Source of the DNA: RYN-230 sp963704995
GTDB lineage: Bacteria; Actinomycetota; Actinomycetes; Streptosporangiales; Streptosporangiaceae
Direction of reading: 5' to 3'
Assembly: GCA_963704995.1 (NCBI GenBank)
Contig: CAVPIM010000012.1
Coordinates: forward strand, 104,197 to 168,196
Length of the DNA stretch: 64,000 nucleotides
The notes beneath the pieces are model-generated. The model ran no database searches. It was not told where the DNA came from and worked only from the letters and a program-made list of their open reading frames with translations. Of the stretch, positions 28,838 through 37,761 are shown piece by piece (the stretch's first letter is position 1; each line of letters starts with the position of its first letter). The position numbers and the translations under genes are program-made.

Positions 28838-29392
28838 TCAGCCGGCGCCTGCGCCCAGCTCCGGCGCGAGCAGGTCCATCAGCAGGCCATCGTGGAATTG
28901 CCCGTCCCGGCCGCGCTCGTACTGGCGCAGGACACCTACCCGGCGGAAGCCCACCTTCTCGTAGCTACGGATCGCCCGGTGGTTGGCGGCGGCGGGGTCG
29001 ATGGTCAGCCGGTGATGCCCGCGCTGCTCGAACAGGAACCTGGCCAGCAGGGTCACCGCCTCGGTGCCGAGGCCCTGTCCCTGGCCGCGGGCGCTCAGAT
29101 AGATGTCGATACCGGCATGACGGTACATCGGCTCGTTCTCCTCGTGATACTCGATCCCGCCAATGACCTGCCCGGCCGCCTCGACGACGAGCAGCACGCA
29201 CTCATCATCGCCGCGCAGCTTGGCCGCGACCACGCTGGCCAGCTCGGGATCCCCCCACCAGCAGGCCACCTCCGGCTCGGCCAGGATCGCGCACAGCAGC
29301 GGGGCGTCCCGCTGCTCCCCGGGACGGAGCCGGACCCGCGGGCCGGCCAGCTCGGGGCGCGGCGGCGGGTCCTGGTCGCCGTCCATGCTCAT
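28838..29392 (-). CDS. GNAT-family N-acetyltransferase
   Basis: 184 residues. Motif order RVRLRPGEQRDAPLL, VACWWGDPEL, QVIGGIEYHEE, GIDIYLSARGQGQGLGTEAV (acetyl-CoA pyrophosphate loop), AIRSYEKVGFRRVGVLRQY is that of AAC(6')/RimJ-like acetyltransferases. The WWG and GIDIYL segments resemble aminoglycoside 6'-acetyltransferases, but the substrate cannot be claimed. ATG 29392 follows GGGGAA; a second ATG two codons later is possible. It is followed by a strong terminator, so it is monocistronic. Confidence 0.87.
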   Translation of the reverse strand: MSMDGDQDPPPRPELAGPRVRLRPGEQRDAPLLCAILAEPEVACWWGDPELASVVAAKLRGDDECVLLVVEAAGQVIGGIEYHEENEPMYRHAGIDIYLSARGQGQGLGTEAVTLLARFLFEQRGHHRLTIDPAAANHRAIRSYEKVGFRRVGVLRQYERGRDGQFHDGLLMDLLAPELGAGAG

Positions 29393-29409
29393 GGTTCCCC
29401 GTCCCTCCC

Positions 29410-29541
29410 GCCGCGGCCGGCCTGCCAGGTACTGCCGCCCGGCCAGGTACTGCCGGCCTGCCACCCCGGCCAGCCGCCGGCCTGCCCGGTGCTGCCGGCG
29501 TGCCCGGCAGTATGCAGGCCTGCCCGGCAGTATGCAGGCCG
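29410..29541. repeat. Repeat-rich intergenic region upstream of GNAT and dinB
   Basis: The 249 bp between the divergent starts 29392 and 29642 holds an 18-bp unit around CCAGGTACTGCCGCCCGG (about 29428-29462) and a 20-bp unit CCCGGCAGTATGCAGGCCTG (about 29502-29541). No gene or clear promoter consensus is visible apart from these repeats. Confidence 0.75.
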
Positions 29542-29641
29542 CTGCTGACATCTTGCCCCGCCGGGCATGGCTCCGGGCCGGCCGGGGAAGGGCGCAGGTA
29601 AGACGGTCTGCAGGGAGCGGTGTACCGGGGAGCGCGGTCCA

Positions 29642-30730
29642 GTGCAGGATCAGCCAGGGCAGGACGAGCCGGCCCAGGATCAGGCAGTGCAGCTTCAGCC
29701 GGCGCAGCTGCGGCCCTGGGTGCTGCACGTGGACCTGGACCAGTTCATCGCCGCGGTCGAGGTCCTGCGGCACCCTGAGCTGCGGGGCCGGCCCGTCGTG
29801 GTCGGCGGGGACGGCGACCCGTCCAAGCGGGGGGTGGTCAGCACCGCCTCCTATGAGGCGCGCGAGTACGGGGTCCACTCCGGCCTGCCGCTGCGGACCG
29901 CGGCGCGCCGCTGCCCCGAGGCCGTGTTCCTGCCGGTGGACCGGGAAGAGTACGAGGCGGCCTCGGCCACGGTCATGGAGACGCTGCGCGGACTCGGCGC
30001 GGTCACCGAGGTGATGGGCTGGGATGAGGCGTTCGTGGCCGTGGAGACCGCCGATCCGGAGGGTTTCGCGCGGGAGATCGCGACCCGGATCCGCGCCGCG
30101 ACCCAGCTCGACGCCACGGTCGGGATCGGCCAGAACAAGCTGCAGGCCAAGCTGGCCACCGGGTTCGGCAAGCCGGCCGGGGTGTTCCGGCTGACCCACG
30201 ACACCTGGTTCGACGTGCTGGGCGGCCGTTCCACGGACGCGCTGTGGGGGATCGGCGCCAAGACGGCCCACCGCCTGGCCGCGCTGGGCATCGAGACCGT
30301 CAGCGACCTCGCCCGCGCCGACCCGGACGCGCTGGCCGCGGAGTTCGGCCCGGCGACCGGGCCGTGGCTGGTCCGGCTGGCCCGCGGCGAGGATCACTCG
30401 CCCGTGTCCAGCGCCCCGTACGTGCCCCGGTCCCGGGGCCGGGAGGTCACCTTCCAGGTCAACCTGGACGACTGGGAGCAGGTGCGCGCGGAGGTGGTCC
30501 GGCTGGCCGGGCGGGTCGCCGCCGATGTTGTCGCCGAGGAGCGGCCCGCGGTGCGGGTCGTGGTCAAGGTCCGCTACGCGCCGTTCTTCACCTCGAGTCA
30601 TTCCCGGGTGCTGCCCGGGCCGACCGCCGATGCGGGAGCCATCCGGGAGGCGGCGCTCGCCGCCCTGGACCGGTTCACCGACCGGCGCCCGGTCCGTCTG
30701 CTGGGGGTGCGCGCCGAGTTCGCCGGCTGA
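29642..30730 (+). CDS. dinB: Y-family DNA polymerase IV
   Basis: Error-prone translesion polymerase of about 362 residues. HVDLDQFIAAVEVLRHPEL gives the first catalytic Asp, STASYEAREYGVHSGLP the nucleotide-binding region, and VMGWDEAFVAVE the DE catalytic pair (family consensus SIDEAF, here WDEAF). GIGQNKLQAKLATGFGKP and the GIGAKTAHRLAALGI helix-hairpin follow, then a little-finger domain. I chose GTG 29642 because the polymerase core starts about 27 residues later; the preceding residues are encoded by 15-bp repeats. No beta-clamp motif stands out at the C-terminus (VRAEFAG). Confidence 0.87.
   Translation: MQDQPGQDEPAQDQAVQLQPAQLRPWVLHVDLDQFIAAVEVLRHPELRGRPVVVGGDGDPSKRGVVSTASYEAREYGVHSGLPLRTAARRCPEAVFLPVDREEYEAASATVMETLRGLGAVTEVMGWDEAFVAVETADPEGFAREIATRIRAATQLDATVGIGQNKLQAKLATGFGKPAGVFRLTHDTWFDVLGGRSTDALWGIGAKTAHRLAALGIETVSDLARADPDALAAEFGPATGPWLVRLARGEDHSPVSSAPYVPRSRGREVTFQVNLDDWEQVRAEVVRLAGRVAADVVAEERPAVRVVVKVRYAPFFTSSHSRVLPGPTADAGAIREAALAALDRFTDRRPVRLLGVRAEFAG
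29645..29719. repeat. Five degenerate 15-bp units at the 5' end of dinB
   Basis: Units from 29645 (CAGGATCAGCCAGGG, CAGGACGAGCCGGCC, CAGGATCAGGCAGTG, CAGCTTCAGCCGGCG, CAGCTGCGGCCCTGG). They encode a Gln-rich N-terminal leader ahead of the catalytic domain. Confidence 0.82.
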
Positions 30731-30740
30731 GCCCGAGGAC

Positions 30741-31238
30741 TCAGGCCTTCCCCCGGCCCCGCGACGCCAGGATGATCTGCGTGACGTCGTACCGGCTCAG
30801 CCCGAGCTTGCCGGCGATCTCGTCCGGCCGCAGCCCCTGCTGGTTGTACAGAACGGCCAGCCGGCGCTGGGCGGGCGTGCCTGGCAGCCGCGGCCCCCGG
30901 GGAGGAGCCGCGGTGGCGGCGGTCGCGGGTGGCGTGGCCCGTGGCTCGCCCGGGGCCGGCTTCCCGGTCACCGGCTTCCCGGGCGCCGGCCCGGGCTGGC
31001 CGAAGGTGCCGCGCCGCTGGTCGTGATACTTGCCCCGGGCCAGGTCGGCCTGGGTGTCCTCGTCTAGCAGCAGGTACTGCTCGGCTGCCTTGTTGACCCC
31101 GACAGCCACCATGGTCAGGCCCTTGAGGTTCTTCGCCTGGCACTCAGGCTTCATGCAGTAGTCGTACTTGATGGCCCGCTCGGGATGCAGGTCATCTCCA
31201 CAGGTGACACATCCGAATTTTTGTTCTGACCTGGACAT
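30741..31238 (-). CDS. Small zinc-finger protein with C-terminal helix-turn-helix
   Basis: 165 residues from ATG 31238 (MSRSEQKFGC). The N-terminus has a four-cysteine zinc site, CVTCGDD and YCMKPECQ. The middle is a Pro/Ala-rich linker. The end, RRLAVLYNQQGLRPDEIAGKLGLSRYDVTQII, looks like a sigma-region-4 or Hin-type HTH. A DNA-binding or regulatory role is an inference. It converges with dinB, stop to stop 10 bp apart. I do not recognise a named family. Confidence 0.75.
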   Translation of the reverse strand: MSRSEQKFGCVTCGDDLHPERAIKYDYCMKPECQAKNLKGLTMVAVGVNKAAEQYLLLDEDTQADLARGKYHDQRRGTFGQPGPAPGKPVTGKPAPGEPRATPPATAATAAPPRGPRLPGTPAQRRLAVLYNQQGLRPDEIAGKLGLSRYDVTQIILASRGRGKA

Positions 31239-31403
31239 ACGTAGGTATAACGCGGCTGGGCGCTGCGTGCTTCCCGGGAGCCTGGCTCCAGCCGGGCACG
31301 ATCTGATCCGCGTTCTCATTCAGGTATCAGCCTGCCGGTGGCTCCCTCTCAAGGAGTGTCCACACGTTCAGTTCACTGGGCCAAGCAGGAAAGGGGTCGT
31401 CAG

Positions 31404-32099
31404 ATGGCACTTACGTGGCCGCTGGAGCAGGAAGGATCCGCGGGCGAGGACGTCAGGACCGTCCAGTACCTGGTTACGGCGCAGGGCCACCCCACGGGAG
31501 TGGACGGGGCCTTCGGTCCGCTCACGAAGATCGCTGTGCAGGCCTTTCAGTCGTCACGCGGGCTGGGCGCCGACGGGACCGTCGGGCCGCAGACCTGGCC
31601 TCAGCTGATCATCTCGGTGCAGCAGGGAAGTAACGGCGACGCGGTGCGCGCCGTCCAGAGTCAGATTCACGGCCGCGGCGCCGGCGCCCAGATCGCCATC
31701 GACGGCAGCTTCGGCCCGGCCACCAATGACGCCGTGCGGGCGTTCCAGGCGCTGCTCGGCCTGCCGGTGGACGGGATCGCCGGACAGCAGACCTGGAACC
31801 ACCTGGTCAACGGCTATCTCACCGCGCCAGACCCGCAGGCCGCCGCCCAGGACGTGTTCAGCGCCTGGGAGACCCGCAACCGCGATCGGGCGGCCAGGAA
31901 CGCCACCCCGGCGGCGGTCCACGAGATCTTCGCCGAGAGCTTCTCGCCGGGCGACGGCTGGTCGTCCGAGGGCTGCCAGGGCACGCTCGGGCACACGGTC
32001 TGCAGCTGGAAGCGCTCCAACGGCCACGAGCTGAGGATCAGCGTCATCAACGCGGTCGAGGGCCCGTACTTCGTCGCCGACCAGGCCCAGTTCACCTGA
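31404..32099 (+). CDS. Peptidoglycan-binding domain protein with two PGB repeats
   Basis: 231 residues. Two PG_binding_1 units are visible, GEDVRTVQYLVTAQGH..VDGAFGPLTKIAVQAFQ (residues about 13-55) and DAVRAVQSQIHG..IDGSFGPATNDAVRAFQ (about 80-120). A C-terminal domain with two Cys (SEGCQGTLGHTVCSW) is of unknown type. ATG 31404 follows GGAAAGGGG. No N-terminal signal peptide is seen, which is unusual for a wall-binding module; it may be non-classically exported or act inside the cell. Confidence 0.8.
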   Translation: MALTWPLEQEGSAGEDVRTVQYLVTAQGHPTGVDGAFGPLTKIAVQAFQSSRGLGADGTVGPQTWPQLIISVQQGSNGDAVRAVQSQIHGRGAGAQIAIDGSFGPATNDAVRAFQALLGLPVDGIAGQQTWNHLVNGYLTAPDPQAAAQDVFSAWETRNRDRAARNATPAAVHEIFAESFSPGDGWSSEGCQGTLGHTVCSWKRSNGHELRISVINAVEGPYFVADQAQFT

Positions 32100-32195
32100 T
32101 CGAGCGGATCCACCCGTACCCGTGCCCCGTGCTCACCTCCCGGCGCGGCGGGTAGCGTGGGCCGCGATCCGAGGCGGGCAGGACGGGGAGGACAC

Positions 32196-32624
32196 ATGAC
32201 CGAGGGCAGCCCGGCGCGGCCGGGGACAGACCGCGAGCTGCTGGCCATGATGCCGTTCGCGGTCGCCCTGGGCATCGAGCTGGACGCCGCCAGCGCCGGG
32301 GAGGTCCGCGGCCACCTGGCCTGGGCACCGGAGCGGTGCACGACCGGGGGCATCCTGCACGGCGGCGTGCTCATGGCCCTGGCGGACAGCCTGGGCGGGA
32401 TCTGCGCCTACCTGAACCTGCCGGAGGGCGCGCGGACCGCCACCATCAGCTCCGCCGCGGTGTTCCTGCGCGGCATCCAGGCCGGGGTGGTCACGGCGGT
32501 GGCGCAGCCGCTGCAGGCGGGGCGGACCGTGATCGTGGTCCAGACCGACCTGACCGATGACGGTGGCCGCCTCGCGGCCCAGGTCACGCAGACCCAGGCG
32601 GTCTCGCCCGGGGTGTCCGGGTAG
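32196..32624 (+). CDS. PaaI-type hotdog-fold thioesterase
   Basis: 142 residues with the hotdog-thioesterase pattern: MMPFAVALGIELDAAS, then CTTGGILHGGVLMALADSLGG, in which HGG and the following Asp are the usual active-site neighbourhood, and a closing AAQVTQTQAV strand. It would hydrolyse an acyl- or aryl-CoA thioester in the cytosol. ATG 32196 follows GGGGAGGA. It is not obviously in an operon with its neighbours and converges with a membrane protein gene. Confidence 0.88.
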   Translation: MTEGSPARPGTDRELLAMMPFAVALGIELDAASAGEVRGHLAWAPERCTTGGILHGGVLMALADSLGGICAYLNLPEGARTATISSAAVFLRGIQAGVVTAVAQPLQAGRTVIVVQTDLTDDGGRLAAQVTQTQAVSPGVSG

Positions 32625-32627
32625 CGG

Positions 32628-33446
32628 CTACTTGGCGTCGGGCCGGTGGCCCACCGCGGTCTTCCGCTTGTCCGGCGCGGAATCCGGCGGATGATCTGGC
32701 CGGTCATGCAGGCCGGACAGGACGTCCTCGACTCGGGACTTGAACCGGATGACCGGCTGCCGGACCCGCCGTTCCCGGCGGGCGGCCCGGGCGCGCTTAT
32801 GCGGGCGGCGCTGGTAACGCCACCGGGCCCAGGGGGAGCCAGGCCGGGCCAGCCGGATCGCGCCGACGATGAGCAGCGGAAACAGGAACAAGCCGAACAG
32901 GCCCGTCCATATCTTTCCCTTGAGCAAGGTGATCGCGGCCAGGGTGAAGGTGACCAGGACGCTGATCGTGAGGGAGGTGACCGCCTCCCAGGTATCGCCG
33001 TTCTGGCTGGGGCCGGGCACGATCTTCGGGCCGACTCCCAGCAGCAGCAGGACGGTCACCCCGGCGGCCACGAACACCGCGTCCACCGACAGCCGCCCCG
33101 CGCTGGTCCAGTACACATCCCGAAGGTGCAGGATCAGCGCGAACTCATCCAGGACCAGGGCGGCCCCGAGCCCGAACAGCGCCGCCGCGCCGGCCCGCCA
33201 GTTCAGCGACCCGCCCGGGGCCACGATGCCGGTCACCCCGCCGACCAGCATGAACACGACCCCGAACACCATGTGGTGCACGTGCAGGTCGCCCGGGGTG
33301 ACGTTGCCCGGCCACCAGCGGACCTGAGCGCGGATCAGGCGGACCGAGAGCCGGATGAACCCGAATCCGGCCACGAACGCGCAGAAAAAGCAGAACAGCG
33401 GCAAACGCCCGGTCTGCACGATCTCGCTACTGAACCAGCTGGACAT
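32628..33446 (-). CDS. Integral membrane protein of unknown function
   Basis: 272 residues from ATG 33446 (MSSWFSSEIV). About six hydrophobic helices, with a conserved-looking cytoplasmic/periplasmic motif DLHVHHMVFGVVFM and LDEFALILHLRDVYW, then a very basic tail (RRPHKRARAARRERR). His- and Asp/Glu-rich membrane faces suggest metal or proton chemistry, but I know no function. It stands alone, 4 bp from the stop of the thioesterase gene on the other strand. Confidence 0.75.
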   Translation of the reverse strand: MSSWFSSEIVQTGRLPLFCFFCAFVAGFGFIRLSVRLIRAQVRWWPGNVTPGDLHVHHMVFGVVFMLVGGVTGIVAPGGSLNWRAGAAALFGLGAALVLDEFALILHLRDVYWTSAGRLSVDAVFVAAGVTVLLLLGVGPKIVPGPSQNGDTWEAVTSLTISVLVTFTLAAITLLKGKIWTGLFGLFLFPLLIVGAIRLARPGSPWARWRYQRRPHKRARAARRERRVRQPVIRFKSRVEDVLSGLHDRPDHPPDSAPDKRKTAVGHRPDAK

Positions 33447-33559
33447 GCTGCCCCCACCAGCCGGGCCGTCGTTTGGGTAAGCGCGCACTGCATGGTACTC
33501 AGGCACGGCGCTCGCACACGCTGCTTTCAGCCTGCTCGGCGGGGACGCTGAGTAAACAC

Positions 33560-33594
33560 GCTCCCCGTGGCCCGCCTCGCGGGCCACGGGGAGC
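33560..33594 (-). terminator. Strong GC hairpin terminator after the permease gene
   Basis: A perfect 15-bp stem (GCTCCCCGTGGCCCG with its complement) closes a 5-base CCTCG loop, 12 bp downstream of the permease stop. It would end the leftward six-gene operon; it lacks a long T run, as usual in actinobacteria. Confidence 0.75.
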
Positions 33595-33605
33595 TTACGT
33601 CCAGG

Positions 33606-35126
33606 TCAGCGCACCGCGTCCGGCGGGGGCACCGGGTGGTCCAGCGAGTACCGCTCGACGATGGCCGCCTCGACACTCTCGCCCATCGCCGCGCCGGCCA
33701 GGGCGAGGTTGCGGGACCGGTCGCCCCGGTACACGACCGTGACCACGATGCCGCCGACCACCAGCCAGCCGAGCACGATGAACGGAGCGAGCGAGACCGG
33801 CCAGGCCGGCAGCGGGTTGACTGAGTAGTAGACGACCACCCCGAGGGCGACGATCCCAATGGCCGGAATCAGCAGGTGCTTGGCCCAGCTGAACTCGTCC
33901 GCGTGTTCCCGCCGGTAGAACACGAACAGGCCGATGTTGGACACCACGTAGACGAAGGCCAGCGCGAACGTGAACCAGGTGCCGGTCACGTTGTAGACGT
34001 TGGCCACGCCGATGGCCAGCGGCAGGACCAGGCCGAGCAGGACGTTTATCCCGGTCTGGACCAGGATCGCGTTGGTCGGCGTCTTGAACCGGGGATGGAT
34101 CTTGGTCAGCGACGACGGGAGGGCCTTGGCCCGCGCCATGCCGTACAGGAACCGGGTGGACGCGTTGGTGCAGGCGATGGAGACCGCGATGGCCGAGTTG
34201 AACAGCGCGAACAGGACCACCAGCCAGCCGTTACCCCAGTACTTCTTGCCCAGCACGAACGAGGGCAGGACCGGGGAACTGGCGAACGAGCTGAGCCGGC
34301 TGGTGCCCCAGCCGGTGATCTGGCCCCAGGACACCACGACGAGGAATATGCCGAGGATGACGATGGAGCCGATCACCGCACGGGGGATGTTCCGCCGCGG
34401 GTTGAGGCTCTCCTCGGCCAGCGGGGCCGCCGCGTCCCAGCCGGTGATGGCGAAGATGGCGAACACCACGCCCAGGAACAGCCCGTGCGCGTTCCCCAGA
34501 TGCCCGGCCGTGGTCAGCCACTGCAGGTTCAGGCCGCCCGGCCCGGGGCTGGCCAGCCCCCACACGCCGAGCGCGAGCACGATGACGGCCTCGATGATGC
34601 CCAGCACGATGAGCAGCTTCACGGACAGCTCCACACCGCGCCACGCCGTCCAGGCCACCAGCACGATGAGGAAGATCATGAACCACCACCACTCGAAGGT
34701 GATGTTGTACTCGGCCTTGAGCGTGGACTGCAGCGTGGAGCCCATGAACGAGCCCACCTGGGCGATGACCACCGGGTAGAACAGCAGGTACACCCAGGCC
34801 ACCAGGAACCCGGCCCGCCCGCCCAGGGACCGGGAGACGAACGTGTAGTAGCTGCCGGTGGAGGACAGGTGCCGGCTGAACTGGGCCAGCACGTACCCGA
34901 GCAGCAGCGCGATGATGAACGCGCCCAGGTAGGCGAGGGGTGCGCCCACCCCGGCGTTCGCCACGATGAACGGGACCGTGAACAGTCCCGCGATCGCCGG
35001 GGCGATGGAGGTGACGCTCTGCATGAGCACGCCGGGCAGCGTGACCACGCCCGCCTTGAGGCGGCTCCCTGGTGCTTCGGTGACGGCGGTGCCCGCTTTA
35101 TCGGTCCCGCCTGATGAATGAGCCAT
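33606..35126 (-). CDS. APC-superfamily amino-acid/amine permease
   Basis: 506-residue cytoplasmic-membrane transporter with about 12 hydrophobic segments. The start SRLKAGVVTLPGVLMQSVTSIAP, FAITGWDAAAPLAEESLNPRRNIP and FLYGMARAKALPSSL are classic APC (APA/EAT-like) signatures. ATG 35126 follows GGGAGG. It is the last gene of the operon running from 40175, 40 bp after the LsrF-like gene, and is the only apparent importer of that operon, taking the place the LsrACDB ABC system has in enterobacteria. The substrate is unknown. Confidence 0.9.
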   Translation of the reverse strand: MAHSSGGTDKAGTAVTEAPGSRLKAGVVTLPGVLMQSVTSIAPAIAGLFTVPFIVANAGVGAPLAYLGAFIIALLLGYVLAQFSRHLSSTGSYYTFVSRSLGGRAGFLVAWVYLLFYPVVIAQVGSFMGSTLQSTLKAEYNITFEWWWFMIFLIVLVAWTAWRGVELSVKLLIVLGIIEAVIVLALGVWGLASPGPGGLNLQWLTTAGHLGNAHGLFLGVVFAIFAITGWDAAAPLAEESLNPRRNIPRAVIGSIVILGIFLVVVSWGQITGWGTSRLSSFASSPVLPSFVLGKKYWGNGWLVVLFALFNSAIAVSIACTNASTRFLYGMARAKALPSSLTKIHPRFKTPTNAILVQTGINVLLGLVLPLAIGVANVYNVTGTWFTFALAFVYVVSNIGLFVFYRREHADEFSWAKHLLIPAIGIVALGVVVYYSVNPLPAWPVSLAPFIVLGWLVVGGIVVTVVYRGDRSRNLALAGAAMGESVEAAIVERYSLDHPVPPPDAVR

Positions 35127-35165
35127 TGTCCATGCCCTCCCATGCCTTCGAGTTAGTCAGCCAAC

Positions 35166-36068
35166 TCACGTAGCCAGCGCCCGCGCCCGGGCTTGTTCCT
35201 GCGGGCGCACGAACTCCTCGTACGCCTCCTCCGGTTTTGCGGATCCGTGCACGACGGCCGCGACGGCGCGGATCATCGCCTCGGGGTACTCGCTCTGGAA
35301 GATGTTGCGGCCCATGTCGACCCCGGCTGCGCCCGCCTCGACGGCCCGGTAGGCCATGGCCAGGGCGTCCAGCTCGGGCAGCTTCTTCCCGCCCGCCATC
35401 ACCAGCGGCACCGGGCAGGCCGCCGTGACCGTGTCGAAGTCCTCGGCGCAGTAGTAGGTCTTGACGAAATGCGCGCCCAGCTCGGCGCAGATCCGGGTGG
35501 CCAGCCGCAGGTAGCGGGCGTCCCGGGTCAGCTCCTTGCCGACCGCGGTGACCGCGAGCACGGGGATCCCGTACCGCTGGCCCTGGTCCACCAGCCGGGT
35601 CATGTTGTGCACCGACTGGGTCTCGAACTCGCCGCCGATGAAGACCTGGACGGCCACGGCGCAGGCGTTGATCCGGGCCGCGTCCTCCATGCTCACCGCG
35701 ATCTGCTCATCGGACAGCTCGCGGAGGATGCTGGGACCGCCGCTGGCCCGCAGCACGATGGGTGCGCCCGAGGCGGGCGGGATCGTGGAGCGGACCATGC
35801 CCCGGGTGGTCATCAGCGCGTCGGCGTAGCGCAGCAGCGGCACGATCGCCAGGTCGACCCGTTCCAGGCCGGTGGTGGGTCCCTGGAAGTACCCGTGGTC
35901 GATGGCGAGCATCACGGTCCGGCTGGTGGACGGCCGGAAGATCCGGGCCAGCCGGCTCTGCATCCCCCAGTCGAGGCTGCCGCAGCCCTTGAGCGGGAAC
36001 ACGGCGGCGGGCGCGGGCACCGAGGGCTGGAAACGCGCGCCGCTGCTGGCATCGTCGGTGTCGGCCAT
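35166..36068 (-). CDS. lsrF: LsrF-like 3-hydroxy-5-phosphonooxypentane-2,4-dione thiolase (DeoC/aldolase fold)
   Basis: 300 residues, same length as LsrF, the thiolase that moves an acetyl group from the phosphorylated AI-2 product to CoA. Matching blocks are MLAIDHGYFQGPTTGLERVD, VLRASGGPSILRELSDE, INACAVAVQVFIGGEFE, GAHFVKTYYCAEDF (Schiff-base Lys region), PLVMAGGKKLPE and GAAGVDMGRNIFQSEYP. ATG 36068 follows GGGAGA. Gene order kinase-thiolase-permease supports a shared pathway. Similarity is strong, but the actual substrate could be a related phospho-sugar. Confidence 0.85.
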   Translation of the reverse strand: MADTDDASSGARFQPSVPAPAAVFPLKGCGSLDWGMQSRLARIFRPSTSRTVMLAIDHGYFQGPTTGLERVDLAIVPLLRYADALMTTRGMVRSTIPPASGAPIVLRASGGPSILRELSDEQIAVSMEDAARINACAVAVQVFIGGEFETQSVHNMTRLVDQGQRYGIPVLAVTAVGKELTRDARYLRLATRICAELGAHFVKTYYCAEDFDTVTAACPVPLVMAGGKKLPELDALAMAYRAVEAGAAGVDMGRNIFQSEYPEAMIRAVAAVVHGSAKPEEAYEEFVRPQEQARARALAT

Positions 36069-36204
36069 AGCTGGTGTCTCCCGGGGTGCTGGTCGGGTCC
36101 TGGTCGGATCGGGTCCTGGTCGGGGGTGGTCCGGGTAGGGTGGGTGGTCCGGGTGCGGTCAGGGTGCGGGTCCGGGCGGGGTCGGGAGCGGTCAGGGGTC
36201 GTCG

Positions 36205-37761
36205 CTAGGCGCCTGCCGCCCGCCACAGCGGGCTGAGCAGGCCGTCCTCGGACATGCCGAGCATCCGGTCGTAGATCACGCGCCAGGCCTGGTACCGCTG
36301 GTCGTAACAGGCCACGGCGCCGGCGTCCGGTTCGTAGGTGGCGCCCCGGCGGCGCAGCTCCGGGCGCAGTTCGTCGAGGCTGGCGTAGCTGCCCGCGCCG
36401 AGGCCGGCGCACAGCGCCGCGCCGAGCGCGCTGCTCTCGGTGACCACGGGCACGTGCACCGGCACGCCGAGCACGTCGGCCATGATCTGCGGCCACAGCC
36501 GCCCCTTGGCCGCCCCGCCGGTGAACGTCGCCTCGGTGAACCGCAGCCCGGTCAGCCCGGTGATGATGTCCCGGTGCCCCCGGGTCACGTACGCGGCGGC
36601 CTCCTCGAGGGCCCGCACGCAGGCCCCCCGGGCGCTGGCCGGGTCGCCGAGGCCGAACCCGGCGAACGCCGGGCTGGCGTGCACCCAGCGCCGCGCGTTC
36701 ATCAGGTTCGACATGATCGCGACCACGCCACCCGATCCGGGCGGGAGCTGCGCGGCCGCCTCCTCCATGACCGTGTAAGGGTCCACCCCGCGGCGGCGGG
36801 CCAGCTCGACCTCGGCGCCGCAGAACGCGTCGCGGAACCACCGCATGCCCATGCCGCAGTAGAAGCCGATCCCCTCCAGCATCCACTCACCCGGCGTGAC
36901 GTGGCAGAGCGTGCGCAGCCGGGCCTGCGGGTCGATCAGCGGCTCGGGCAGCAGCACCGTGTTCTGCCAGAAGGTGCCGGCCACCACCGTGTACTCACCG
37001 CTGGTCACCCCGGCGCCGAGCAGGCCCAGCTGCGTGTCGCCGCCGCCGGCCACCACGGGCGTGCCCGCCCGCAGGCCGGTCTGCTCCGCCGCCGCGGCGG
37101 TCACCTGGCCGACCACCGTGCCCGGGTCCACCACCGGCGGGAGCACGTCGGCGGGCAGCCCGCACAGCGCCGGGATGGTCGCCGACCAGGACCGCTGCGC
37201 GAGCGTGAACATCCCCGAGCTGGAGCCGCAGGAAGGCTCGGTGACCTGCGCGCCGGACAGCCGGTAAACGATCCAGTCGCTGAGCATGCCCAGGCTGCCG
37301 GCCGCGCCCAGGATGTCCGGCCGGTGCCGGGCCAGCCAGCGCAGCCGCGCCGGGGTGGTGATGGAGACCCAGTCGCCGGCCTCCGCGTAGATCTTCTCGG
37401 CCGCGCCCTCGCGGACCAGCTCGGCGGCTTCCTCCGCGGACCGGCTGTCCACGTTCGGGCAGGCCCAGATCTCACGGCCGGACCGGTCGTAGAGGACCAC
37501 GCCCTCGCGCATGCTGGTGGCGGCGACCGCCGCGACGTCGGCGCCGGACGCGCCCGCCCCCCGCAGCGCGTCCTGCACGCAGGCGGCGATCGCCCGCCAG
37601 CCGGCCTCCACGTCGAAGTCCTGGCCGCCCGGCACTCCCGGCGGCTCCAGGTGCGCCCATTCGCGGACCGAGACCGCGGCCTGCTGCCCGGCCTCGGTGA
37701 ACAGCACGGCCCGGCAGCTGCCGGTGCCCGCGTCGATGGCCAGCAGGTAACGGCCCGTCAT
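36205..37761 (-). CDS. lsrK: FGGY-family kinase, LsrK (autoinducer-2 kinase)-like
   Basis: 518 residues of FGGY carbohydrate kinase. LAIDAGTGSCRAVLF is the N-terminal phosphate loop; ATSMREGVVLYDRSGREIW and the MRWFRDAFCGAEVELARR block are close to what I recall of LsrK rather than xylulokinase or glycerol kinase. FTGGAAKGRLWPQIMADVLG is the C-terminal ATP-binding motif. It would phosphorylate an AI-2-like or related polyol/keto substrate after uptake. Its ATG overlaps the dehydrogenase stop. The substrate remains an inference. Confidence 0.83.
   Translation of the reverse strand: MTGRYLLAIDAGTGSCRAVLFTEAGQQAAVSVREWAHLEPPGVPGGQDFDVEAGWRAIAACVQDALRGAGASGADVAAVAATSMREGVVLYDRSGREIWACPNVDSRSAEEAAELVREGAAEKIYAEAGDWVSITTPARLRWLARHRPDILGAAGSLGMLSDWIVYRLSGAQVTEPSCGSSSGMFTLAQRSWSATIPALCGLPADVLPPVVDPGTVVGQVTAAAAEQTGLRAGTPVVAGGGDTQLGLLGAGVTSGEYTVVAGTFWQNTVLLPEPLIDPQARLRTLCHVTPGEWMLEGIGFYCGMGMRWFRDAFCGAEVELARRRGVDPYTVMEEAAAQLPPGSGGVVAIMSNLMNARRWVHASPAFAGFGLGDPASARGACVRALEEAAAYVTRGHRDIITGLTGLRFTEATFTGGAAKGRLWPQIMADVLGVPVHVPVVTESSALGAALCAGLGAGSYASLDELRPELRRRGATYEPDAGAVACYDQRYQAWRVIYDRMLGMSEDGLLSPLWRAAGA

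Noticed and set aside
24734..30730. Secondary-metabolite cluster around the PLP decarboxylase
   Set aside because: No synthase, NRPS, PKS, terpene or RiPP genes are present; neighbours are a helicase, a GNAT and dinB.
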